Made by a program: the position numbers and the translations under genes. 20,981 bases of DNA, taken from assembly GCA_026770585.1 (NCBI GenBank), contig MU647416.1:62185-83165 (forward strand), in the 5' to 3' direction. This DNA comes from Baffinella frigidus. Its lineage: Eukaryota > Cryptophyceae > Cryptomonadales > Baffinellaceae. Shown here in pieces: positions 7,567 through 15,050 of this stretch (positions are counted from its first letter, which is position 1; each line of letters opens with the position of its first letter). Below the pieces are notes generated by a model, which saw nothing but the letters and a program-made list of their open reading frames with translations, had not been told where the DNA came from and did no database searches.

Positions 7567-9446
7567 CTACGGTGACACTTCTACGCAATCTTCCGAGGAT
7601 TGCGACATCGCACGGGCTCCATTGCCAGCACCCGCTGCGCCGGCTCCATTGCCAGCACCCGCCGCGCCGGCTCCATTGCCAGCACCCGCTGCGCCGGAGC
7701 GGGACACCGCATCGGCTCCATCGCCGGTCTTCGGCGGGCGGGCGTCAGGCGCGATCCACACCATGGCGCGGACACGGAAGCTACCATCCTCGCGCTTGCA
7801 GCTCTCTGCGACGAGTGCGGGCGCGGAGAAGTGGTCGCCGAAGAAGAGCCCGTCCGACGAGTTCTTGAAGTCGTAGGAGAGCGGGTTGGTGTCCGACCCA
7901 TCCTGGAAGATCACCTTGGCGACACCGTCGTACTTGTCGAGGAGTTGGAGGAGCACGGTGAACTGCACAAGGTCGTCTTCCTTGAAAAGTGCACTTGCTC
8001 TGATGCGAATCCCGAAGAAAACCCCGTGCTGGTCCGCCGCCAGCTCTTGGCCTGCTCCGAGGCGCGCCTCTGCATTGGAGTTCATCCACCTGGCCTGGAC
8101 GACGCGGTTACCGTAGTCGATGGGTTCCGACTCGGCAAACCCGCAACCCCAGCCCGAGATCCGCATGTTGATGACGCGCGCGATATCGGGATCATCCGCA
8201 TTGGATCCAAGCCCAGCCGCAAACCGCGCCTCGCTCTCCGCCGTCGCCAGCTTCTCCTCCATCTCTTCGAATGCCTTGAAGGCGTTGTGCATCCTCCGCC
8301 CCGAGATGTGGCACCTCTTGAGGTGTGTGGGCATATCGCGCCGCACGATCGGCTTGTGGCACCCCGGGAACGGACACGGGATCTTGGCGTAGTGGCACTC
8401 GTGCTTGAGGTGGTGGTCCATGTAGCCCCGAATGCAATGCACCTTGCACTCCGGCATGTGGACGCAGCCGAGCAACAGCAGCTGGCACTTCAACTCGTGA
8501 TCCTCGAACTCGTGGCGCTGGAATTGGATATTGCAGCCTGTGCAGACGATCACTTTCGTCTTGCAGAGCTCGACATGCGCGTCCCGGTCCTTGAGGAGCA
8601 CCTTCTCATGGCAACCCCTAGCCTGGCAATGCGCGAAGGTGTACTCGCAATCATTCTGCCAGTGCTCGTGGATCTTCCCGAAAAGGCCCGTCCACGAACA
8701 CCGCGGCGAGGAGCCTCCCCCTGTGGAAACCGCCTCCGGAACGGCGCCCGAGCCCCCCTTCAAGAGAAACGGCGCGCTCGTCGATGCGCGTGCGAAGCCG
8801 GGGCCCCCACCTCTGACAACCGAGCCAAGCCTGAAGGAACTTTTCCCGACGCCCGAGCCCCCCTTGGTCGCAACTGCACCAAAGACGGGAGCGGTCTCCC
8901 CCATCTCCTCCTCCATCCCTTCCCCGTTGTCACCACTCCCCGCCATCCCCTCCCCCGCCGCTGCCCCGTTCCCACCGCTCTTCGCCGCCGCTGCCCCCTT
9001 CCCACCGCTCTTCGCCGCCGCTGCCCCGTTCCCGCCGCTCTTCGCCGCCGCTGCCCCCTTCCCGCCGCTCATCGCCGCCGCGGACCTCTTCTTGACCGGG
9101 CGGGGGTTGGTGTCGCATGCGTGAGGATCGCAACAGACGGGCAGAGCGTCGATAATATCCGCGTGGTTACGCATGTAGATCATCCTCGTAGAGTCGACAA
9201 GCTCTTTGCACATGAAGCACTTGTTCGGGTTGACCATCTTCGCGTGGCACTCCCTGCAGGCCGGGTGCCCAGCCAAGCAGGCCGTTTGCGGGTTGAGAAG
9301 GATGTCCCGGCAGACGGGGCAGACATGGTGCGCCAAGTCGTGCCCAAGCTCGACATGCTGCGTCTCCACCGGCAGGGTGGCCGAGTTCTCGAAAAAGCCC
9401 CCGTGGGTGAAGCACGTGAGCTTCTGGATCCTGGGAACCGGGGCAT
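7567..9446 (-). CDS. RING and TRAF-type zinc-finger protein, probable E3 ubiquitin ligase (main exon)
   Basis: A C3HC4 RING finger is present (CPVC, then CLAGH, CREC, and KC-FMC), directly after the 5' part of the exon. A low-complexity A/G/K-rich linker follows, built of four 10-11 residue repeats (AAAAKSGGNG type). Next comes a cysteine/histidine array typical of TRAF-type zinc fingers (CEYTFAHC, CTGC, HELKC, HECHYAKIPCPFPGCHK), then a short helix and a C-terminal domain of about 140 residues that might be MATH- or SIAH-like, though I cannot confirm that. The C-terminus has three 27-bp repeats encoding GAGAAGAGN. The architecture suggests an E3 ligase or a decoy acting on TRAF signalling in the host cytoplasm. 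The frame has only a GTG (9369) near the RING. It is open up to 9446, where CTGCAG forms a possible splice acceptor; a TGA lies just upstream. See the exon 1 entry. Confidence 0.85.
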
Positions 9447-9651
9447 CTGCAGGGAACGCTGTTCAGCACAGGCCTGTCGTGATTGTCTGTGGACGCCTTC
9501 AGCGCGGGCGCCCGACCACATGCGCCGCGGTTGTGTGAATGGCGGTCTGCAACAGACTGGTGTTGGAAGGCAACCCAAGGCGTACCGCTCGAGCAGGCTA
9601 GCGCTGGAAGGCAGCCCAGCGCTGGGGGGGGGCGGTTTGTGAGGGGCGTAC
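9447..9651 (-). other. Probable 205-base spliceosomal intron in the RING/TRAF gene
   Basis: On the - strand the interval starts with GTACGC and ends with TTCCCTGCAG. A CTGAA element about 20 bases before the end could be the branch point. Removing it joins frames in phase (one base of a codon upstream, two downstream), placing an ATG-started acidic exon before the RING. Without it the RING gene lacks any ATG before the RING finger. This is inference from sequence only. Confidence 0.45.
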
Positions 9652-9787
9652 CGCCGTCGTCGATAGACCCATCCTCTTCATCCTCAAAGTTGGACGAATA
9701 CGAATCGCTGGAAGTCGCTTCTTCCTCTCTGAAGACCGGGATCTCCATGACGGCATGCATCCGCGCAAGACCACCGCCAGCCGCCAT
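9652..9787 (-). CDS. Probable first exon of the RING/TRAF gene (acidic N-terminus)
   Basis: An ATG-started frame of 45 codons plus one base, rich in E, D and S (for example SSNFEDEEDGSIDDG), precedes the putative donor. ATGs are at 9787 and 9748; I cannot choose between them. The same frame is open downstream for a further 160 codons, but there it runs antisense-like through the RING coding region in the wrong frame, so only the first part looks real. The 61-bp repeat array starts about 70 bases upstream of 9787, so its promoter would lie in or next to the repeats. No TATA box is seen. Confidence 0.4.
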
Positions 9788-9855
9788 CCGCGCCCGCCAA
9801 GAATGCAGGAGAACGCTTTCCCCGACGATTTTTTTGGTGCGCCGTTTCGGTGACA

Positions 9856-10308
9856 CGCAACGTTTCGCGGACGAGACGGTCCGGGATTGCACGTGCAATG
9901 TCCGATATCCAAAAACGCAACGTTTCGCGGACGTGACGGTCCATGCTTACACGTGCAGTGTCCTGACACCCCAAAACGCAACGTTTCGCGGACGTGACGG
10001 TCCGGGCTTACACATGCAGTGTCTGGACACCCTAAAACGCAACGTTTCGCGGACGTGACGGTCCATGCTTACACGTGCAGTGTCCTGGCACCCCAAAACG
10101 CAACGTTTCGCGGACGTGACGGTCCGGGCTTACACATGCAGTGTCTAGTCACCCTAAAACGCAACGTTTCGCGGACGTGATGGTCCGGGCCTACACGTGC
10201 AGTGTCTAGACACCCTAAAACGCAACGTTTCGCGGACGTGACGGTCCAGGCTTACACGTGCAGTGTCGAGACACCCTAAAACGCAACGTTTCGCGGACGT
10301 GGTGGTCG
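9856..10308. repeat. 61-bp tandem repeat, eight copies, each with a near-palindrome
   Basis: Copies of CGCAACGTTTCGCGGACG start at 9856, 9916, 9977, 10038, 10099, 10160, 10221 and 10282, so the period is 60-61 bp. Each full unit also holds an ACACGTGCAGTGT-like block (E-box CACGTG in most) and a GTGTCnnGACAC near-palindrome; at 10202-10213 it is a perfect 12-base palindrome. The first copy is the most diverged, and the last is cut after its first third. No spacer diversity exists, so it is not a CRISPR array. An origin of replication, enhancer or packaging region is possible. Confidence 0.92.
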
Positions 10309-10311
10309 TCA

Positions 10312-10413
10312 GCTACGTATCACCTGTAAGTGGACAGGTTGACTTTGGGTGAAGCCCAAACGGCTACGTATCACCTGTAAGTGGACAGGTTGACTTTGGG
10401 TGAAGCCCAAACG
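10312..10413. repeat. 51-bp direct duplication with two inverted repeats per copy
   Basis: Two identical 51-bp units start at 10312 and 10363. Each contains ACCTGT...ACAGGT (10322-10327 with 10334-10339) and TTTGGG...CCCAAA (10344-10349 with 10355-10360). The block follows the 61-bp array directly and seems part of the same noncoding region. Confidence 0.9.
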
Positions 10414-10474
10414 AAAAAAGCCAAACACAAAGTGCCAAAGCACCAAAGCCACAAACATTTGCGTGTCGCCGGGC

Positions 10475-10722
10475 GTGGGAACGTGTGTGCTGCTGTATCA
10501 TGAGGTTGATTTTGGATGCCGTTTAATAGAATATCACCGCCTACGCCGCGATCGGGACCGCCCTGAGGAGCTCGAGCACGTTCTCGTGTGCCTGCTCGAC
10601 AACAGCCTGGTCTGGCACAGCCTAGTGTCTCTAAAAAAGCCAGGTGTGGACCACATCCTGGTCTACCACAGCACGAGCCAGCCCCCTCGACACGTTTGGC
10701 GCGAGTGCCTCATGAAACGAGG
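10475..10722 (+). other. Possible exon or gene remnant without an ATG
   Basis: An open + strand frame runs from about 10400 to 10873. The part up to about 10740 has coding-like codon use with C/G at third positions and a protein-like composition (for example HVLVCLLDNSLVWHSLVSL). It has no ATG before its last third, and its 3' end overlaps the oppositely oriented 10710-11099 gene. A donor-like AG/GTAAAG lies at 10720-10727. It could be an internal exon, a decayed gene, or chance. No family is recognised. Confidence 0.3.
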
Positions 10723-11099
10723 TAAAGAGCTCTACATTTGTCAATCATGGCGGCGTTTGGACAGGCTTCGTCGCGGAGCCATGGCATCAGCACGTCCCTG
10801 TCGAGGTAAAGGAAGAACAACATCGCCTTCTCCTTGCTCATACCACGCAGCAGCTGTCGGGGGATGCCGTTGATAGTCTTTTCTTTCAGCTCGACGTCCC
10901 GTGAGAGCATTGTGAGGAAGACAACGGTGCAGTCCTCTACACTCATCGCGCTCTGGTTCAACAGCTGCTGCACACACGCCCGCGTAGCGGGCGTCCCCAT
11001 CGCCGCCACGCGCGGTGCCGCCTCTACGATGAGCGAGCGCATAAGCGCCTCGTTGCGGTCGAACAGACACACCATCATCACGTCTCTCTGATGTAGCAT
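10710..11099 (-). CDS. Hypothetical protein (129 aa)
   Basis: ATG at 11099, TGA at 10710. The protein is leucine- and methionine-rich and looks alpha-helical throughout, with regularly spaced hydrophobics (ACVQQLLNQSAMSVEDC, KAMLFFLYLDRDVLMPWL). No zinc motif, signal peptide or membrane helix is seen. I do not recognise the family; helical bundle or small adaptor folds are possible. There is no TATA box or AATAAA close by. It lies upstream of the 717-residue gene's 3' end, separated by a repeat-rich gap. A frame on the same strand in another phase (10741-11106) is an arginine-rich shadow. Confidence 0.6.
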   Translation of the reverse strand: MLHQRDVMMVCLFDRNEALMRSLIVEAAPRVAAMGTPATRACVQQLLNQSAMSVEDCTVVFLTMLSRDVELKEKTINGIPRQLLRGMSKEKAMLFFLYLDRDVLMPWLRDEACPNAAMIDKCRALYLVS

Positions 11100-11467
11100 A
11101 ATACAAATAAGGTGGTGATGATGCGAGCAGTACTATGGAGCAGTGACAACGGCAAGTGTGTGGTGGATGTGTGTGGTGGATGTGTGTGACACATTGAGTA
11201 GTGGTATTCGTTTTTTTGTTTCATACACGACACAGCACCCCACCGCTACAAGGTAGCACTGTGTCCACGGACACCAGCTCCATCTACCAGCTCCATCTGC
11301 CAGCTCCATCTACCAGCTCCATCTGCCAGCTCCATCTACCAGCTCCATCTGCCAGCTCCATCTACCAGCTCCATCTGCCAGCTCCATCTACCAGCTCCAT
11401 CTGCCAGCTCCATCTACCAGCTCCATCTGCCAGCTCCATCTACCAGCTCCATCTACTCTACTCTGCT
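11100..11467. other. Intergenic gap with a minisatellite
   Basis: No gene is supported. It contains a short GTGTGTGGTGGAT duplication near 11155-11185 and the 13-bp array described next. Frames through the array (QLHLPAPS repeats) exist only because the repeat has no stops. Confidence 0.65.
11275..11456. repeat. 13-bp minisatellite, 14 copies
   Basis: CAGCTCCATCTAC and CAGCTCCATCTGC alternate, 14 copies from 11275 to 11456, giving an effective 26-bp period. The period is not a multiple of three and the array ends 12 bases beyond the stop of the 11468-13621 gene, so it is noncoding. Confidence 0.95.
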
Positions 11468-13621
11468 CTACTCACCAGCAGTACCATTGCTGCTGCGCTT
11501 CTTGGCAGTCCCAGCCGAGACCCTAGCCGCCGAGACCGACTTGCTGCTACCCCCGAGCCCACTGCTGTTAGTTGTTAGACTACGTGCGTACACATTCGAT
11601 GCACCTCCCACTGGGGTGGCTCCTGGGGTGGCTCCTGGGGTGGCTCCTGGGGTGGCTCCTGGGGTGGCTCCTGGGGTGGCTCCTATGGCAGGAGCGGCAA
11701 GAGTAGCCGTTTCGGTGGTTGCGACGTGTGTGTCGATGTCCATGTGCGTGTCTGTACCACCTTCCGTGACACCTTCCGTGACACCTTCCATGACACCTTC
11801 CATGACACCTTCCATGACACCTTCCATGACACTGCGCTTCCCCGTCGCCGCCCGCTTGTTGCTCTGCGGGGGTGTCTCACCGACAGACCCCCTCACAGAC
11901 CCCCTCACAGACCCCCTCACAGACCCCTCCGCAGACAGTGGCGCTGACTCCGCCGCGCGCTTCACAGGGGTGGCCATAGTGTCGGCCATGGTGTCGGTGT
12001 TGTTCCTCGCATGGACCGTTGCGCGGCGCGCGACCGCAGACGCCGATGTCAGGTACAGCGGACCCGTTGTCGTAGACGCGGGTATGGTGGTGGGATTAAC
12101 AAACGAGTTAGATCCTACACGGACAATCTGATCATCCCCTGAACTGTTGCGCATGTTGTGGGATGGGATAGGTGCCGGTTTTTTGTGGGTAGGACCCGAT
12201 TTTTGGCGAATTGAATGGTTCATTCGCTCCATTTGTGCATTGTGTTTCTCAGGGTTCAAGTGTGTCACGTGGACGATCCTGACTGGACGAAAAGGCGTAT
12301 GATGATACTTAACCGTAGCATGGCCGGCGGCCGTGCCTGATATCATCGATGTCGCGGAAACATGGTCAACAAAGCTGCTACATGCAGACTTCCACACCGG
12401 GGCGATAGTCGCTTGCACGAGGCCTCCACCTTTGAGGTTTGCCATGTCGTTGCGGAACGTCTGCATTTGCGGGTCCATTACGTTTTGAGCGGTCCTGATC
12501 TGCACCTGGGAGCGAGCAACGTGCCACAATCCGCGGTTGCGCCGGTCGTCGCTGAGGAACGAAGCCTCGTTGATCTCAGATGACGTGGTAGGAACCAACT
12601 CAAAGAGCAACTGCGGAACATCGGTGTCGCGGGCGCTGAACGTATACTGTACCCTGCCTTGCATCCAGTGGTTCAGCACATATTTTGTGTCCTTCGCAGG
12701 GGGTGCGTACGTTGCCCGCTTGAGACCATCGTGGTCGAACTGGTGTTTCAGGACCCCAACACGTCTCTCCATTTCGTAACCAGCATCTCCACGTGGGTGC
12801 ATGTTGTGTCTATCTTCAGTCAATTGGTATCCACATAGCGCGAGCAAGAGGTCGTCGCCCGCCTTGATTTCAGTGCGTCGCCACAAGTTGAGCATGTTGT
12901 CACACAGACCGTCTACAAGAATCGTCACAACGTAGTCTACGGGGAAGTCGACCGCACCTCCGTATTGGCCCTGGTGTTGCCCACCTTGATGCTCACTCCC
13001 GATCACGACACCGAGCGGTCGGATGTAGTCTTGTACAAACATACTGATGTTCCGGTGCTGATAAATGCCTGCCCGGAAGTCCTTCAACATATAGGTATCT
13101 TCGTGTATCGGCCACCCGGTACTCTGCAACAACGACTCCCAGTTAGCAGTATTAGTACCCATGTCCGTTTGTAGACCGCGCAGAATGTAGTTTACAGTCG
13201 AGAGGTTGACAATGGGGTCGACTGCACGGGTGATGTTCTGCTTCGAAAAGAAGTTGAAGTTCTTCACACGCGTCTCCATGTCGTGCACCATACGGATTGT
13301 AAAGGCCAGGTCGCCGTCGTCGACCCCGTGGCAAATTGGCGCGTTTTCACTGATGTCGCGTGTCGAAGTTGGTAGCAAGAAATGCGGCACAATCTTCTGG
13401 ACCTTATGAGGTGTAACCTGCTGTGCGATATCGTCTGACGTGCTCCCCGGGCCGTAGTTGTACGGGGCGATCCCAGACAAAAGCCCTGACTGTTGGTTGA
13501 TCTTTGCCGACGAGAAGCGCATCCCTGACGCGCTCGTCGGCAGTAGCGACCCGCCATCTCCGTTGATTACGGTGTCAGGGCCCCTGATTCCACCCCCGTT
13601 CAGGTTCCCGAAGAACGACAT
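11468..13621 (-). CDS. Large protein A (717 aa), unknown family, paralogue of protein B
   Basis: Residues 1 to about 400 align along their full length with protein B (16059-19250). Shared blocks include VINGxGGSLLP, TPHKxQKIVP, HGVDDGDLAFTIR, VNYILRGLQT, SMFVQDYIRPLGVVIGSEHQ, ILVDGLCDNMLNLWRRTEI, ELVPTTSSEI and RNRGxWHxARSQVQ. The C-terminal third is not shared: it is low complexity, with 12-bp minisatellites encoding GATP, VMEG and SVRG repeats, and it ends basic. The frame is open to 13759, but the ATG at 13621 aligns with the start of B and has a TATA box 53 bases upstream. I recognise no enzyme motif, signal peptide or membrane helix. Its size, duplication and shared promoter suggest an abundant virion component; this is inference. 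The low-complexity tail may be a disordered interaction region. Confidence 0.88.
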   Translation of the reverse strand: MSFFGNLNGGGIRGPDTVINGDGGSLLPTSASGMRFSSAKINQQSGLLSGIAPYNYGPGSTSDDIAQQVTPHKVQKIVPHFLLPTSTRDISENAPICHGVDDGDLAFTIRMVHDMETRVKNFNFFSKQNITRAVDPIVNLSTVNYILRGLQTDMGTNTANWESLLQSTGWPIHEDTYMLKDFRAGIYQHRNISMFVQDYIRPLGVVIGSEHQGGQHQGQYGGAVDFPVDYVVTILVDGLCDNMLNLWRRTEIKAGDDLLLALCGYQLTEDRHNMHPRGDAGYEMERRVGVLKHQFDHDGLKRATYAPPAKDTKYVLNHWMQGRVQYTFSARDTDVPQLLFELVPTTSSEINEASFLSDDRRNRGLWHVARSQVQIRTAQNVMDPQMQTFRNDMANLKGGGLVQATIAPVWKSACSSFVDHVSATSMISGTAAGHATVKYHHTPFRPVRIVHVTHLNPEKHNAQMERMNHSIRQKSGPTHKKPAPIPSHNMRNSSGDDQIVRVGSNSFVNPTTIPASTTTGPLYLTSASAVARRATVHARNNTDTMADTMATPVKRAAESAPLSAEGSVRGSVRGSVRGSVGETPPQSNKRAATGKRSVMEGVMEGVMEGVMEGVTEGVTEGGTDTHMDIDTHVATTETATLAAPAIGATPGATPGATPGATPGATPGATPVGGASNVYARSLTTNSSGLGGSSKSVSAARVSAGTAKKRSSNGTAGE
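11611..11682. repeat. 12-bp minisatellite in the protein A gene (GATP repeat)
   Basis: Six copies of CTGGGGTGGCTC, in frame, encode GATP repeats on the - strand. Confidence 0.92.
11759..11830. repeat. 12-bp minisatellite in the protein A gene (VMEG/VTEG repeat)
   Basis: Six copies of ACCTTCCATGAC or ACCTTCCGTGAC encode VMEG and VTEG repeats on the - strand. Confidence 0.92.
11885..11932. repeat. 12-bp minisatellite in the protein A gene (SVRG repeat)
   Basis: Three exact copies of AGACCCCCTCAC and one decayed copy encode SVRG repeats on the - strand. Confidence 0.85.
12874..13006. repeat. Island nearly identical to 18509-18641 (protein A copy)
   Basis: These 133 bases differ from 18509-18641 at four positions by my count, far less than the flanking paralogous sequence. 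They encode the IGSEHQ...DNMLNLWRRT block. Confidence 0.85.
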
Positions 13622-13673
13622 TGCCGTGTTCCCTGTATCACAGGGATTGACAGGTGTGCTACGCGACGTGTTT

Positions 13674-13706
13674 CTTTTATACACCCGACCACATGAAAAC
13701 ACTGTA
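13674..13706 (-). promoter_or_regulatory. Promoter of protein A gene: TATAAAAG plus upstream element
   Basis: The - strand TATAAAAG (13681-13674) sits in GTATAAAAGAAA. The + strand text at 13691-13706, ACATGAAAACACTGTA, matches 14 of 16 bases with ACATGAAAGCACAGTA at 19426-19441, at the same 10-base offset from the TATA box of protein B. Confidence 0.7.
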
Positions 13707-13780
13707 CCCGACGTGGTGTGTGTCGCGATTCTTGGACAAATAGAGGCAATGAGAATCACTCAACTATTTTGAACATTCCA

Positions 13781-13818
13781 GAATATTCCAAATAAGCCCG
13801 AATATCCAAATAAGCCCG
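13781..13818. repeat. Direct repeat between divergent genes
   Basis: GAATATTCCAAATAAGCCCG is followed at once by AATATCCAAATAAGCCCG. The pair lies between the divergent promoters of protein A and ankyrin gene 3 and may bind a regulator. Confidence 0.75.
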
Positions 13819-13838
13819 TTGACCTAGGTCACAGTAAT

Positions 13839-13861
13839 GCATTCCTATATTAAAGGAATGC
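13839..13861 (+). promoter_or_regulatory. TATA box enclosed in an inverted repeat
   Basis: GCATTCCT (13839-13846) and AGGAATGC (13854-13861) are perfect 8-base arms. Between and overlapping them is TATATTAAA (13846-13854), 33-41 bases before the ATG of ankyrin gene 3. Confidence 0.6.
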
Positions 13862-13886
13862 ACTGCAGTGTTGCGAACCGCTGTGT

Positions 13887-14813
13887 ATGTCACGAGATAC
13901 AAACGAGGACACCCGCCATGGGTTCAATTGTAACTGTTGCAAGCCCTTTAATTACAACAGAGACAAAGACCCCCTTGACAAACTTCGCATGGAAGCCACG
14001 TTGGGTGGCGCCGAGGACATGCAGAAGGTGCTAGACTACCAGGGGTTTGTTATTGAACAGACGGACAAATTTGGAAAAACTATGTTGCAGTCCGTTGCAT
14101 CGGGTCACTCAATGGGGGGCGTGTTGGTTTGCATAGACGCAGGCGCTGACGTAAATTCAGTCGACAACCAAGGGAATACAGCACTCCATCTTGCGATTCG
14201 CAGCATGGTCGATAGATGCTATGAGGGTGAAAATTTCTTCAACCCACCGATTTGTGCCGAAGCCGTGGTAAAGCTATTGGTGTATTATAAAGCAAATATC
14301 CGTGCCAGGAACAATCGTGGTGAAACCCCGCTCCACGAGGCAGCATTTGCAGGCGAACCCGAGATCTTGAATTTTCTGTTGGACCAAGGTGCATATGCAG
14401 ACCTGTACACGAAATCAACCACCGGACACATGCCACTTGACCGCTGTTTGCAGAATATGCAAGCATGGAAATCAAACCCAGGCGCACCCCAGTGTTACAC
14501 TCACGTCCGACGAAGAAATCAAGGCGCTACATTGTGGTTGCTGTTAGCGGCCTTTTCTTCGACGGGAGACACTTCGGCATTGATGAAACCAATGAAATTG
14601 TCCCAGACCCCCCGACAGATATTTCAATTTGTTGCCGATACTGGCTTCGTGCGTCCGATATGCGACCCCCATGTACTCGAATCTGGTGTTGAAATCAACG
14701 GAGATGGTGGCGGATCAAATCTTGTTCGAGAACTTATCGAAAAGGAGGAGAGGCTTGTGACCACGCAGAAGTGGCTTGCATTTTCTATGGCGCTACACGA
14801 CCTCCTTCGTTGA
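13887..14813 (+). CDS. Ankyrin-repeat protein 3
   Basis: A 308-residue protein with three clear ankyrin repeats: about residues 62-91 (DKFGKTMLQ...DAGADVN), 95-140 (QGNTALHLAI, with an insertion before KLLVYYKANI) and 144-175 (RGETPLHEAAFAGEPEILNFLLDQGA). The N-terminal 30 residues contain CNCC and are polar. The C-terminal 110 residues are not ankyrin; they have mixed helices and end in a leucine-rich stretch, and could be an effector-binding region, though no F-box or PRANC-like domain is evident. The ATG at 13887 follows a TATA-like TATATTAAA. It diverges from the protein A gene. No AATAAA follows before the next + strand gene, so transcripts may run on to the signal at 15985. Confidence 0.85.
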   Translation: MSRDTNEDTRHGFNCNCCKPFNYNRDKDPLDKLRMEATLGGAEDMQKVLDYQGFVIEQTDKFGKTMLQSVASGHSMGGVLVCIDAGADVNSVDNQGNTALHLAIRSMVDRCYEGENFFNPPICAEAVVKLLVYYKANIRARNNRGETPLHEAAFAGEPEILNFLLDQGAYADLYTKSTTGHMPLDRCLQNMQAWKSNPGAPQCYTHVRRRNQGATLWLLLAAFSSTGDTSALMKPMKLSQTPRQIFQFVADTGFVRPICDPHVLESGVEINGDGGGSNLVRELIEKEERLVTTQKWLAFSMALHDLLR

Positions 14814-14862
14814 TTTCGTTGATTTCGTGTTTCCTCGGGGCGGGTTCCGATGCAAACAAAAA

Positions 14863-14957
14863 TTGACGTAAAAATCAACTTTTGGAAAAATTTGACGCAA
14901 AAATCAACTTTTGGCAAAAGTTGACGTTAAAAATCAACCTTTGCCAAAAGTCGACCC
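14863..14957. repeat. 29-bp AT-rich repeats
   Basis: TTGACG starts at 14863, 14892 and 14921, with a degenerate fourth (GTCGAC) near 14950. Each is followed by a variant of AAAAATCAACTTTTGG. One copy contains ACTTTTGGCAAAAGT, an inverted repeat with a single-base centre. No gene is present in 14814-15050. Confidence 0.85.
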
Positions 14958-14962
14958 GCACA

Positions 14963-15001
14963 CTTTTGTGATTTCCGCATCCCACACGGAAATCACAAAA
15001 G
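14963..15001. repeat. Perfect 15-bp inverted repeat (hairpin)
   Basis: CTTTTGTGATTTCCG (14963-14977) and its exact reverse complement (14987-15001) flank a 9-base loop. It follows the 29-bp AT-rich repeats and precedes a very GC-rich stretch with GCGCGCACCA twice. It could be an origin element, a transcription terminator-like hairpin or a regulator site. Confidence 0.9.
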
Positions 15002-15050
15002 CGCGGCGGCGCGCACCAACCGCCCCTCAGCGCCCTGCGCGCACCACAAT

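Noticed and set aside
7600-9642. A 680-codon + strand open frame opposite the RING/TRAF gene
   Set aside because: It is an antisense shadow of a GC-rich gene. The opposite strand has the complete RING and TRAF-type cysteine/histidine pattern; this frame is arginine- and leucine-rich with no domain.
9788-9898. Extension of the RING/TRAF first exon to a TTG at 9898
   Set aside because: It has no ATG and runs into the first 61-bp repeat; the ATG at 9787 or 9748 is a better start.
9856-10308. Possible CRISPR array
   Set aside because: Units are contiguous 61-bp repeats with no unique spacers, no cas genes are present, and the window is eukaryotic/viral.
11201-11578. A + strand frame encoding QLHLPAPS repeats
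   Set aside because: It exists because the 13-bp minisatellite lacks stops in all phases; nothing protein-like lies outside the repeat.
13622-13759. N-terminal 46-residue extension of protein A
   Set aside because: It runs across the TATA box and has no counterpart in protein B, whose ATG aligns with 13621.
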